Shown one piece after another: positions 1-6,253 of a stretch of DNA of 11,303 nucleotides. How positions within the stretch are numbered: the stretch's first letter is position 1; each line of letters opens with the position of its first letter. This stretch comes from Deltaproteobacteria bacterium (lineage in GTDB: Bacteria; Myxococcota_A; Polyangia; HGW-17), in assembly GCA_003249585.1 (NCBI GenBank), contig QKIM01000029.1, positions 1 to 11,303 on the forward strand, written 5' to 3'. The position numbers and the translations under genes were made by a program. Below the pieces are notes generated by a model, which was not told where the DNA came from, searched no databases, and was given only the letters and a program-made list of their open reading frames with translations.

Positions 1-1425
1 CTCATGGGCGAGACCATGGGACTCTCCTCCTGTGTTCTCCTCTGGCTGGATCCCCAGGGGCAGAAGCTCTCCATCAAAGAGGCCTCCACCATGAGCCCCT
101 ACCTGGATCCTTCCGCGTTCAATGCCATCAAGGGCACCATCGGAAACATCGTCCGCAACCAGCAGCCTCTGATCCTCGGAGACTTCGCCAAGCGCTTTGG
201 CGCCGGAGCGCTGCCCTACTACAACGGACCACAGGAGATCGGCAGCTTCATCGGTGTACCGGTCTTTGAAAACGGGCAGCTCAGGGGCGTCCTGTGTGGG
301 GATCGTACGGATCAGGCCCCCTTCAGCCGTGAACACCTGCGGCTTTTCAAGAACGGCGCCGATCAGATCATTCGAGCCCTCTCCTCTGAAAGGACCTTCC
401 ACAGTGTGGAACAGTCCAAGTTCGAGCAGGAGAAGTTCTTCCAGGCAAGCGCCATGCTCAACGTGGCCCTGGGCCTCGAGGAGGTGGTCAGTTCCGCTTT
501 CGACGCCGCAGGATCCATCGCCCCCTTCGAGGAGGCCGCGTTGGTCCTCAATCAGGAAAAAGATCTGAAGTTCCTTGGGGTACAGGGAGAGCTCATGGGA
601 CCGCTGGAAGGACGCACCCTGCCCCTCAAGCGCTCCCTGCTCACCATCGCCATGGAAAACCGCCACCACATGCCCGTGAACGGCGAGCTCAGGGATCCCA
701 ACCAGCAGGTGGTGCCCACCCCGGAGATCTCCTTCTCCACCATGGGCAGCGTCCTCATCTTTCCCCTCACCGTAGGGGAGAAAGTGCTCGGCGCCTTTGT
801 CCTTGCGGCTCGGGAGCGACGGATCTTCACGCGCAGCCGGCGGGACATGCTGGGGGTCATCGCCAACCAGGTGGCCGTCACCCTGCAGAACGCCCTCATG
901 TACCAGAAGTTGGAGACCATGGCCACAACCGACGGCCTCACGGGACTGACCAACCACCGGACCTTCCAGGAGAAGTTCACGGAGATGCTCGAGCGCGCCA
1001 AGCGCACGGGGAATCCCCTCTCGGTCATCATCACGGACATCGACAAGTTCAAGTCCGTCAACGACACCTACGGCCACCCCGTCGGCGACGTGGTGATCAA
1101 GCGGGTGGCCTCCATTCTGGACAAGACCGTCCGCACCATCGACCTCGCCGCGAGGTACGGCGGCGAAGAGTTCGCCCTCCTCCTCGAGGACACCGACGCC
1201 GAGGGTGCCCGTATTCTGGCGGAGCGTATCCGGCAGGAGGTGGAGCGGCAGACCTTCGACTCCCATCTCGGGCCCTTCAGGGCGACCATCAGCCTGGGGA
1301 TCGGGACCTACCCTGCCCAGGGTATCCACAAGCAGCAGCTCATCGAACGTGCCGACAAGGCCCTCTACTACGCCAAGGAACACGGCAGGAATCAGGTCGT
1401 GCACTCCGGCACCATCGGGGAGTGA
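1..1425 (+). CDS. GAF-GAF-GGDEF diguanylate cyclase (5' end truncated by window)
   Basis: Predicted cytoplasmic enzyme making the second messenger cyclic di-GMP from two GTP, controlled by tandem sensory GAF domains. Numbering is from the first ATG in the window (base 4). A GAF-like domain covers about residues 1-125, a second about 140-300, and the GGDEF domain about 307-468. The catalytic domain shows the DGLTGLTN opening (310-317), the metal-binding DID (345-347), an FKSVND helix (349-354), and the signature GGEEF at 386-390. An RxxD inhibitory site (RTID, 377-380) lies exactly five residues upstream of GGEEF, so product inhibition should be intact. No membrane segment is visible. The first GAF lacks its N-terminal helix and the frame is open to base 1, so the true start is probably upstream of the window; the ATG at base 4 may be internal. 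The ligand of the GAF domains cannot be told from sequence. Confidence 0.93.
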   Translation, partial: LMGETMGLSSCVLLWLDPQGQKLSIKEASTMSPYLDPSAFNAIKGTIGNIVRNQQPLILGDFAKRFGAGALPYYNGPQEIGSFIGVPVFENGQLRGVLCGDRTDQAPFSREHLRLFKNGADQIIRALSSERTFHSVEQSKFEQEKFFQASAMLNVALGLEEVVSSAFDAAGSIAPFEEAALVLNQEKDLKFLGVQGELMGPLEGRTLPLKRSLLTIAMENRHHMPVNGELRDPNQQVVPTPEISFSTMGSVLIFPLTVGEKVLGAFVLAARERRIFTRSRRDMLGVIANQVAVTLQNALMYQKLETMATTDGLTGLTNHRTFQEKFTEMLERAKRTGNPLSVIITDIDKFKSVNDTYGHPVGDVVIKRVASILDKTVRTIDLAARYGGEEFALLLEDTDAEGARILAERIRQEVERQTFDSHLGPFRATISLGIGTYPAQGIHKQQLIERADKALYYAKEHGRNQVVHSGTIGE

Positions 1426-1469
1426 CACCAAAGGCCCCGGGAACAATTATTTTTCGGCCTCGTCAAGAT

Positions 1470-1492
1470 TGAGGTTGCCAAGGGGAACCTCA
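1470..1492. promoter_or_regulatory. Inverted repeat over the -35 box, possible operator
   Basis: TGAGGTT at 1470-1476 is perfectly repeated in inverted form as AACCTCA at 1486-1492, with nine bases between. The dyad covers the predicted -35 element and half of the promoter spacer, the position expected of a repressor site. No regulator is encoded in the window and the repeat is short, so the assignment is tentative. Confidence 0.35.
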
Positions 1493-1503
1493 GTCCTTAT
1501 ACA
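1475..1503 (+). promoter_or_regulatory. Predicted sigma-70-type promoter of the COG2403 gene
   Basis: TTGCCA at 1475-1480 matches the -35 consensus at five of six positions. TATACA at 1498-1503 matches the -10 at four of six, and the spacing is an ideal 17 bases. An AT-rich stretch lies upstream at 1441-1455. Transcription would start near 1510, giving a leader of about 100 bases that begins right at the first hairpin. Prediction by eye only. Confidence 0.55.
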
Positions 1504-1510
1504 GGTGGAG

Positions 1511-1584
1511 CGGTCAGCAGGATTTCTGGTGCTGACCGTCGAGGCGCTCCAAAGTGGTTGTCTCGCGCCTCGTATTTACAACCA
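1511..1584 (+). promoter_or_regulatory. Structured 5' leader: two hairpins plus possible pseudoknot
   Basis: Stem A is nine perfect pairs, CGGTCAGCA (1511-1519) with TGCTGACCG (1530-1538), around a ten-base loop. Stem B starts two bases later: eight perfect pairs, CGAGGCGC (1540-1547) with GCGCCTCG (1565-1572). The 17-base loop of B contains TGGTTGT (1555-1561), which is complementary over seven bases to ACAACCA (1578-1584). This is either an H-type pseudoknot or an alternative fold. A further five-base match links loop A (GATTT, 1521-1525) with AAATC (1584-1588). The element ends 14 bases before the ribosome-binding site of the COG2403 gene, where a switch could control translation. I do not recognise it as any known riboswitch class. 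No U-run follows either stem, so it is not an intrinsic terminator. Confidence 0.5.
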
Positions 1585-1609
1585 AATCAGGAATCTATAG
1601 AGGTACACC

Positions 1610-2944
1610 ATGACGAAAAGACGAGTTCTGATTTTGGGCGCAGCCGGCAGAGATTTCCACAACTTCAACACCTATTACAGGGACAATGAAGAGTTTGAAG
1701 TGGTGGGCTTCACCGCGACGCAGATCCCCAATATCGATGGCCGCACCTACCCCGCGGTGCTGGCCGGCAAGCTCTACCCCGAAGGGATTCCTATTTATAA
1801 CGAAAACGACCTCGAGAAGCTCATCGCCGAGCTCAAGGTTGAGCAGTGCGACATCGCCTACAGTGATCTCCCCCACACCACCGTGATGAACCTCGGATCC
1901 CGCGTGACCGCGGCCGGCGCCGACTACGTCATCCTCGGCCCCAACAAGACCATGGTGAAGTCGGTGAAACCGGTGATCTCCATCTGCGCCGTCCGGACGG
2001 GCTGCGGCAAGAGCCAGACCACGCGCTACATCTCCGATATCCTCAAGGCCCACGGGCTCAAGACCGTCGCCGTCAGGCACCCCATGCCCTACGGCGATCT
2101 GGCCAAGCAGGCTGTCCAGCGCTTCGCCGACTACGGTGATCTCGACAAGCATCAGTGCACCATCGAGGAGCGCGAAGAGTATGAGTCCCACATCGACATG
2201 GGCAACGTCGTCTATGCGGGCGTTGACTACGAGGCCATCCTCCGCGAGGCCGAGAAAGAGGCCGACGTGGTCCTCTGGGACGGCGGCAACAATGACTGGC
2301 CCTTCTACAACAGCGATCTCGAGATCGTCGTCGCCGACCCCTTCCGTCCCGGTCACGAGGAGAACTTCTTCCCCGGGGAGACCAACTTCCGCCGCGCGGA
2401 CATCATTATCGTCAACAAGGCCAACACCGCCAAGTCCGACGACGTGGAGACCGTGGTCGCCAACGCCCGCCGCATGAACCCCGAGGCCGTGTGTATTCTG
2501 GGCGCCTCCGAGGTCTCCATCACCGATGAGAAGGCCCTCGAGGGCAAGAAGGTGCTCGTGGTCGAGGACGGCCCCACCCTGACCCACGGTGGCATGGCCA
2601 TCGGCGCCGGGTTCGTCGCCGCCCAGAAATATCACGCCGGCGAGATCATCGATCCCCGTCCCTACGCCAGGGGTTCCATCGACGCCGTCTTCAAGAAGTT
2701 CACCCATCTGGGCAAGGTGCTCCCCGCCATGGGTTATTATGATGATCAGATCAAGGAGCTCGAGGAGACCATCGACGCCTCCGACGCGGAAGTCGTTCTC
2801 CTGGGGACCCCCATGGATCTCAACAGGGTCTGCACGATCCGCAAGCCCAACGTGCGCGTCTCTTACGTGCTCAAGGACATGGGCGAGCATTCCCTGAAGA
2901 CCTACGTCGAGAAGTTCCTCACCGACCATAATCTGACCAAGTAG
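1610..2944 (+). CDS. Cyclic 2,3-diphosphoglycerate synthase-like P-loop protein (COG2403)
   Basis: 444-residue soluble protein that I recognise as the COG2403 family, named 'predicted GTPase' or 'cyclic 2,3-diphosphoglycerate synthase' in databases. In methanogens the named enzyme uses ATP to cyclise 2,3-diphosphoglycerate; whether this bacterial protein does so is unproven. The N-terminus (RRVLILGAAGRDFHNFN, 4-20) looks like a Rossmann-type dinucleotide or sugar-phosphate fold. A P-loop-like segment TGCGKSQTTR (130-139) follows, though the residue four before GK is Val rather than Gly/Ala. DGGNNDWPF (224-232) is probably the Walker B region, and IIIVNKAN (265-272) resembles a G4-type NKxx motif. 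An AGAGG ribosome-binding site six bases before the ATG supports the start. It has its own predicted promoter and leader, and is 79 bases from the next gene. The role in bacteria is open. Confidence 0.82.
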   Translation: MTKRRVLILGAAGRDFHNFNTYYRDNEEFEVVGFTATQIPNIDGRTYPAVLAGKLYPEGIPIYNENDLEKLIAELKVEQCDIAYSDLPHTTVMNLGSRVTAAGADYVILGPNKTMVKSVKPVISICAVRTGCGKSQTTRYISDILKAHGLKTVAVRHPMPYGDLAKQAVQRFADYGDLDKHQCTIEEREEYESHIDMGNVVYAGVDYEAILREAEKEADVVLWDGGNNDWPFYNSDLEIVVADPFRPGHEENFFPGETNFRRADIIIVNKANTAKSDDVETVVANARRMNPEAVCILGASEVSITDEKALEGKKVLVVEDGPTLTHGGMAIGAGFVAAQKYHAGEIIDPRPYARGSIDAVFKKFTHLGKVLPAMGYYDDQIKELEETIDASDAEVVLLGTPMDLNRVCTIRKPNVRVSYVLKDMGEHSLKTYVEKFLTDHNLTK

Positions 2945-2987
2945 ACCCCTTCCCTCCACACCCACGATATGATACCGAGGGGAAATA

Positions 2988-3010
2988 CGGGCGCAGCCCG
3001 ACCCATTTTC
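2988..3010 (+). terminator. Weak terminator-like hairpin between COG2403 and MBL genes
   Basis: CGGGC (2988-2992) and GCCCG (2996-3000) form a perfect five-pair stem with a three-base loop. ACCCATTTTCC follows, with a T-run of only four. It could attenuate or partly terminate transcription, but the stem is short and the tail poor. It lies just upstream of the next gene's ribosome-binding site, so a translational effect is equally possible. Confidence 0.3.
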
Positions 3011-3023
3011 CAAAGGAGATCAC

Positions 3024-3710
3024 ATGACCGTCGCCATCACCTGGCTCTCTCACGCCGCCTTCCTCATCGAGTCCTCAAAGGGGCGGGTGCTCATCGACCC
3101 TTTCCTTTCCAACAACCCCAAAGCGTCCCTCAAACTCCAGGATCTTCCCCCTGTGGATATGATCCTCGTGACTCACGGGCATGGGGATCACGTGGGAGAC
3201 ACCATAGCCCTGGCCACCCGTGACAATGCCCTGGTGGTAGCGTCCGTGGAAGTAGTCAACTGGCTTCGCAACCACGGCGTGAAGCGGCTTCACGGGCAGC
3301 AGGCCGGTGGCGCCTTCGAGCACCCGGCGGGGAGGGTCAAGCTCACGCCGGCCTTCCATGGGTCTTCCCTGCCCGACGGCTCCTATGGCGGCCAGCCCGT
3401 GGGGATGCTCCTCACCGTGGAGGGGGTGACTGTTTATCATGCGGGAGATACCAGTCTCTTCGGCGACATGGCCCTCATTGGAGACGAGGGAGTAGATCTG
3501 GCGCTCCTCCCCATCGGCGACAACTTCACCATGGGCCCCGAAGATGCGCTCAAGGCTGCGGACCTGATCGGGCCCAAAATGGTCATTCCCATGCATTACG
3601 GGACCTGGCCCGTCATCGATGTGGATCAGGAGCGGTTCAGAGGGCCTGCCGCCGGCAAACCCTGGAGGGTCAGTATTCCAACCCCAGGTGAAAAAATCCG
3701 TCTAAATTAA
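3024..3710 (+). CDS. UPF0173 / UlaG-like metal-dependent hydrolase, metallo-beta-lactamase fold
   Basis: 228-residue cytoplasmic hydrolase, the usual length of the UPF0173 family. The hallmark metal site is clear: THGHGDHVGD near residues 50-59 supplies the HxHxDH ligands. Further conserved elements are the AFHGSS segment around residue 112, YHAGDTSLFGDM around 137-148 carrying the bridging Asp, and IPMHYGTWP near 188-196 with the last His. The opening ITWLSHAAFLIE is typical of UlaG-like proteins, which in some cases hydrolyse lactones such as ascorbate-6-phosphate. The substrate here is unknown and could be a phosphoester, lactone or other compound. AAAGGAG ends five bases before the ATG, an excellent ribosome-binding site. 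It lies 79 bases after the COG2403 gene, so the two may be co-transcribed if the intervening hairpin is leaky. Confidence 0.92.
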   Translation: MTVAITWLSHAAFLIESSKGRVLIDPFLSNNPKASLKLQDLPPVDMILVTHGHGDHVGDTIALATRDNALVVASVEVVNWLRNHGVKRLHGQQAGGAFEHPAGRVKLTPAFHGSSLPDGSYGGQPVGMLLTVEGVTVYHAGDTSLFGDMALIGDEGVDLALLPIGDNFTMGPEDALKAADLIGPKMVIPMHYGTWPVIDVDQERFRGPAAGKPWRVSIPTPGEKIRLN

Positions 3711-3717
3711 ATTTAAT
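3706..3717. repeat. AT-rich 12-bp palindrome at the end of the MBL gene
   Basis: ATTAAATTTAAT is a perfect palindrome that overlaps the TAA stop codon of the hydrolase gene. It is AT-only in an otherwise GC-rich window and sits about 45-55 bases upstream of the predicted -35 of the next gene. It could belong to an upstream promoter element or be chance low complexity. Confidence 0.3.
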
Positions 3718-3747
3718 GTATAAAAATGTATGAAATTCTTAGGGTCG

Positions 3748-3761
3748 GAGGCGTTCGCCTC
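3748..3761. repeat. Short perfect hairpin upstream of the nucleotidase promoter
   Basis: GAGGCG (3748-3753) and CGCCTC (3756-3761) are separated by two bases, so the RNA would form a GAGGC/GCCTC stem with a GTTC loop. The following CTTGTG is not a U-run, so this is at best a weak terminator for the upstream gene. It abuts the predicted -35 box of the nucleotidase gene. Confidence 0.35.
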
Positions 3762-3789
3762 TTGTGATCCGGATCAAGCGTGCTATAGT
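3762..3789 (+). promoter_or_regulatory. Predicted sigma-70-type promoter of the nucleotidase lipoprotein gene
   Basis: TTGTGA (3762-3767) matches the -35 at four of six positions and TATAGT (3784-3789) the -10 at five of six, with 16 bases between. A start near 3796 would leave about 15 bases before the predicted CTG start codon, with the AGGAGG motif almost at the 5' end. The promoter lies downstream of the ATG at 3730, so a message from it cannot use that ATG. Confidence 0.5.
3764..3777. promoter_or_regulatory. FNR/CRP-family-like box between -35 and -10
   Basis: GTGAT-CCGG-ATCAA (3764-3777) matches nine of the ten defined bases of the FNR consensus TTGAT-N4-ATCAA. Its core TGATCCGGATCA (3765-3776) is a perfect 12-bp palindrome. 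It overlaps the end of the -35 and the spacer, centred near -25 relative to the predicted start. That position would favour repression under oxygen limitation rather than classical activation at -41.5. The regulator is not in the window, so the family assignment rests on site resemblance only. Confidence 0.4.
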
Positions 3790-3797
3790 GGCCTATC

Positions 3798-3813
3798 AGG
3801 AGGAAAAACCCTG
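3798..3813 (+). promoter_or_regulatory. Ribosome-binding site that decides a CTG start
   Basis: AGGAGG at 3798-3803 is followed by seven bases and then CTG at 3811-3813. No in-frame ATG, GTG or TTG lies near this site; the only in-frame ATG upstream (3730) has no Shine-Dalgarno sequence. The site is the strongest evidence for initiation at CTG. Confidence 0.7.
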
Positions 3814-6141
3814 AAACGATTATTATCCCTTTTCACCGTATTCACCCTTTTATTTGCCGTCACCGCCTGCGACGACGATGACGACGACAACACCAACAAC
3901 ACCACTGCCGAGATTTGCGACAACGGCATCGATGACGACGGTAACGGCGACACGGACTGCGCGGACGCCGCCTGCGTCGATGATGCCGCCTGCCAGGAGA
4001 TCTGTGACGACGGGATCGACAACGACCTCGACGGGGACATCGACTGTGAAGACAGCGACTGCGACTGCCCCGACGTGATCAAGCACGTCACCGTCATCGG
4101 CACCTCTGACATGCACTCCCATCTCATGGGCGTCGGTCCCGCAACGGACTACACCCCCCTCGTGCTCAATGACGACTCCCTGGAGTCCGGGCTGGCCCGC
4201 ATCGCCTCGGTCATCAACACCGTGCGCGACGCGAAGACCGCCGAGGGCGTCCCCACGGTGCTCGTCGACTCCGGCGACTACCTCATGGGCGACATGGTCG
4301 ACCTGCTCTCCGGGTCGGCTCCCCCGGCCTTCCATTTCTTCATGCTCATGGGCTACGACGCCGCCACCCTCGGTAACCACGACTTCGACTGGACCGCGGC
4401 CGGCGCCTACGTGATCATCACCGCCGCCCAGGACTCCTTCCTCATCAACTTCGACATTCCGCTGCTCTCCTCCAACATCGTGACCAGCACCGAGAGCGCC
4501 GCGGACGACGGCATCGAGGCCCTCATCGCCAACGGTACCATCAACCGTTACGTCATCAAGACCATCGACGACGACTTCGCCGTGGGTATCTTCGGCAAGC
4601 TGGGCATCGAGGCCGACTCCAACGTCCCCCAGGCCAAGCCCGTCACCTGGTGGCACGACGATCCCGAGGATCTCGTCAACGGCTACGTCCAGACCCAGGC
4701 CCTCGTCGACGAGATCCGTGACGACGGCGCCGACATGGTCATCCACGCCTCCCACCAGGGCATCAACGCCAACGGCCTCGGCGAGGACCGCGACGTCGCC
4801 GCCAACGTCACCGGCATCGACGTGATCATGTCCGGTCACCGCCACCAGGTCATCTCCAACCCTGCCAACCTGATCAAGGTGGGTGACACGCGCATCGTGG
4901 GTACCGGCGACTACGGCCGCTTCGTAGACCAGATCGACGTGGCCTTCAATCTCACCACAGGCGTGATCGAAGACGCCACCGCCACCATCCACCACATCGA
5001 TGACTCCATCATGGGTGACGCCACCGTGGCCGGGATCATGGATTTCTATGTGGGCATGCTGGACTCCGAGGTGCTCGAGCCCAAATTCGGGATGACCTAT
5101 TCGGCCACCCCCATCGCCCACACCACCTTCGATGTCCCCCACTGGGACGCCTACGTCTCCCTCCCCACGGGGCAGGATGTTGAGAGCCCCGCGGGCCTCG
5201 TGGTCGCCGACGCCATGCGCGCCGTCATGAACCAGACCATCGGCATGGCCGTCGCCGACGGTCTCACCTCTGCCATGGATCCCACCTTCGACGCCAGCCC
5301 CGTCACCATGACCGTCGCCGAGGCCGGCGCCGTCCGTGACCCGCTCTTCATGGGCAACACCGGCGCCGTAGCCGCCGCCGACGCCTTCCGCATGTTCCCC
5401 CTGGGCATCGGCCCCGACATGATCCCCGGCTATCCCATGATCTCCTTCTACGTTCACCCCACTGAGCTCAAGATCATGCTCAACATGAACGTCGAGTCCA
5501 TCATGGGCAACGTGCCCTTCGAGTACTACCTCAACCCCTCCGGTGTCCGGTTCATCTATGACCCCGCCGGCGACCAGTTCGACCGCGTCGTCATGGCTTA
5601 TGCCTGCCCCGTCGACGATGCCTTCACCACCAAGAACTGCTTCGCTCCCGGGGTCGGAACCCCCATCGATCTCACTGACGCCACCAGCCTCATCCGCATC
5701 GCCGTGGACTACTACGTCGCCCTGCTCCTCCCCGAGGCCCGCAACGCCCTCGGTGAGAACCTCATCATCGATCCCAAGCGCAAGGACGGCACCGTCGTCG
5801 ACATGAACGTCTCCGCCGAGGTCGCCTCCCTGGTCTTCAACGCCACCCCCGGTGACTCTGACAACAGCGGAACCATCGACGGCGACGACTTCAACGAACT
5901 GAAGGTGTGGGTCGCCCTGCTCTACTTCATCTCCAACTTCTCCGACGACTGGTCTGAATACAGTCTCACCTTCGACGAGGCGGCCGACGGCATGCCCTCC
6001 TTCCCGGCCAGGATCTACTCCAGTGATGACGCTCCCACCGGCCAGGAGGCCATGTGGCGCCTCGGTCTCGATCGTAACATGACTGTTACGCAGTTCTGTT
6101 CCATCCCCGGAATGAGCGGCGCGCACCCCCTGTGCCCCTAG
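3811..6141 (+). CDS. Secreted 5'-nucleotidase-family metallophosphatase lipoprotein with metal-binding repeats
   Basis: Predicted exported lipoprotein that hydrolyses phosphoesters such as nucleotides or UDP-sugars; the true substrate is unknown. From the CTG start it has 776 residues. The signal peptide is [19 protein letters not shown] with lipobox VTAC and lipidated Cys20, followed by six Asp. Two MopE-like Asp/Cys motifs ([10 protein letters not shown] and [10 protein letters not shown], residues 34-84) follow. The metallophosphatase domain shows SDMHSH (99-104), DSGD (153-156), GNHD (188-191), two His near 312-315 and GHRH (342-345). The C-terminal 5'-nucleotidase domain includes [12 protein letters not shown] (459-470) and [13 protein letters not shown] single EF-hand-like or dockerin-like calcium loop, [12 protein letters not shown], lies at 682-693. 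An in-frame ATG at 3730 would add 27 residues ahead of the signal peptide, has no ribosome-binding site, and lies upstream of the predicted promoter, so I reject it. The gene is followed by a good terminator. Confidence 0.88.
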   Translation: MKRLLSLFTVFTLLFAVTACDDDDDDNTNNTTAEICDNGIDDDGNGDTDCADAACVDDAACQEICDDGIDNDLDGDIDCEDSDCDCPDVIKHVTVIGTSDMHSHLMGVGPATDYTPLVLNDDSLESGLARIASVINTVRDAKTAEGVPTVLVDSGDYLMGDMVDLLSGSAPPAFHFFMLMGYDAATLGNHDFDWTAAGAYVIITAAQDSFLINFDIPLLSSNIVTSTESAADDGIEALIANGTINRYVIKTIDDDFAVGIFGKLGIEADSNVPQAKPVTWWHDDPEDLVNGYVQTQALVDEIRDDGADMVIHASHQGINANGLGEDRDVAANVTGIDVIMSGHRHQVISNPANLIKVGDTRIVGTGDYGRFVDQIDVAFNLTTGVIEDATATIHHIDDSIMGDATVAGIMDFYVGMLDSEVLEPKFGMTYSATPIAHTTFDVPHWDAYVSLPTGQDVESPAGLVVADAMRAVMNQTIGMAVADGLTSAMDPTFDASPVTMTVAEAGAVRDPLFMGNTGAVAAADAFRMFPLGIGPDMIPGYPMISFYVHPTELKIMLNMNVESIMGNVPFEYYLNPSGVRFIYDPAGDQFDRVVMAYACPVDDAFTTKNCFAPGVGTPIDLTDATSLIRIAVDYYVALLLPEARNALGENLIIDPKRKDGTVVDMNVSAEVASLVFNATPGDSDNSGTIDGDDFNELKVWVALLYFISNFSDDWSEYSLTFDEAADGMPSFPARIYSSDDAPTGQEAMWRLGLDRNMTVTQFCSIPGMSGAHPLCP

Positions 6142-6158
6142 TCCTCTGAATTTTCCCC

Positions 6159-6195
6159 CCGGGGGTCCTCGCGGCCCCCGGTCTCTCTTCTGTTC
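6159..6195 (+). terminator. Intrinsic terminator after the nucleotidase gene
   Basis: CCGGGGG (6159-6165) pairs perfectly with CCCCCGG (6175-6181) around a nine-base loop. A pyrimidine-rich tail, TCTCTCTTCTGTT, follows. The stem begins 17 bases after the stop codon. The tail is not a pure T-run, but stem strength and position fit Rho-independent termination, so mtnA should have its own promoter. Confidence 0.7.
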
Positions 6196-6253
6196 AATCC
6201 CCTGACACTGTGATACAACGCGGGCTCCGTGCAACGGCACCAAAGGAGCATCC

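Noticed and set aside
1426..1460. Terminator for the diguanylate cyclase
   Set aside because: AGGCC/GGCCT can pair but over a 19-base loop, and the T-run lies inside the loop, not after the stem.
2968..2973. TATGAT as -10 box for the metallo-hydrolase gene
   Set aside because: Good hexamer, but no -35-like sequence at a proper distance and no extended -10 motif.
1595..3013. 472-codon open frame antisense to the COG2403 gene
   Set aside because: Composition is repetitive Gly/Val/Leu/Asp/His as expected of a shadow frame; no recognisable motif, while the sense frame is a known family.
3730..3810. ATG start at 3730 for the nucleotidase
   Set aside because: No ribosome-binding site, upstream of the predicted promoter, and would place 27 non-signal residues before the lipoprotein signal peptide.
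6202..6217. CTGACA and GATACA as promoter of mtnA
   Set aside because: CTGACA has no -10 at 16-18 bases and GATACA has no matching -35.
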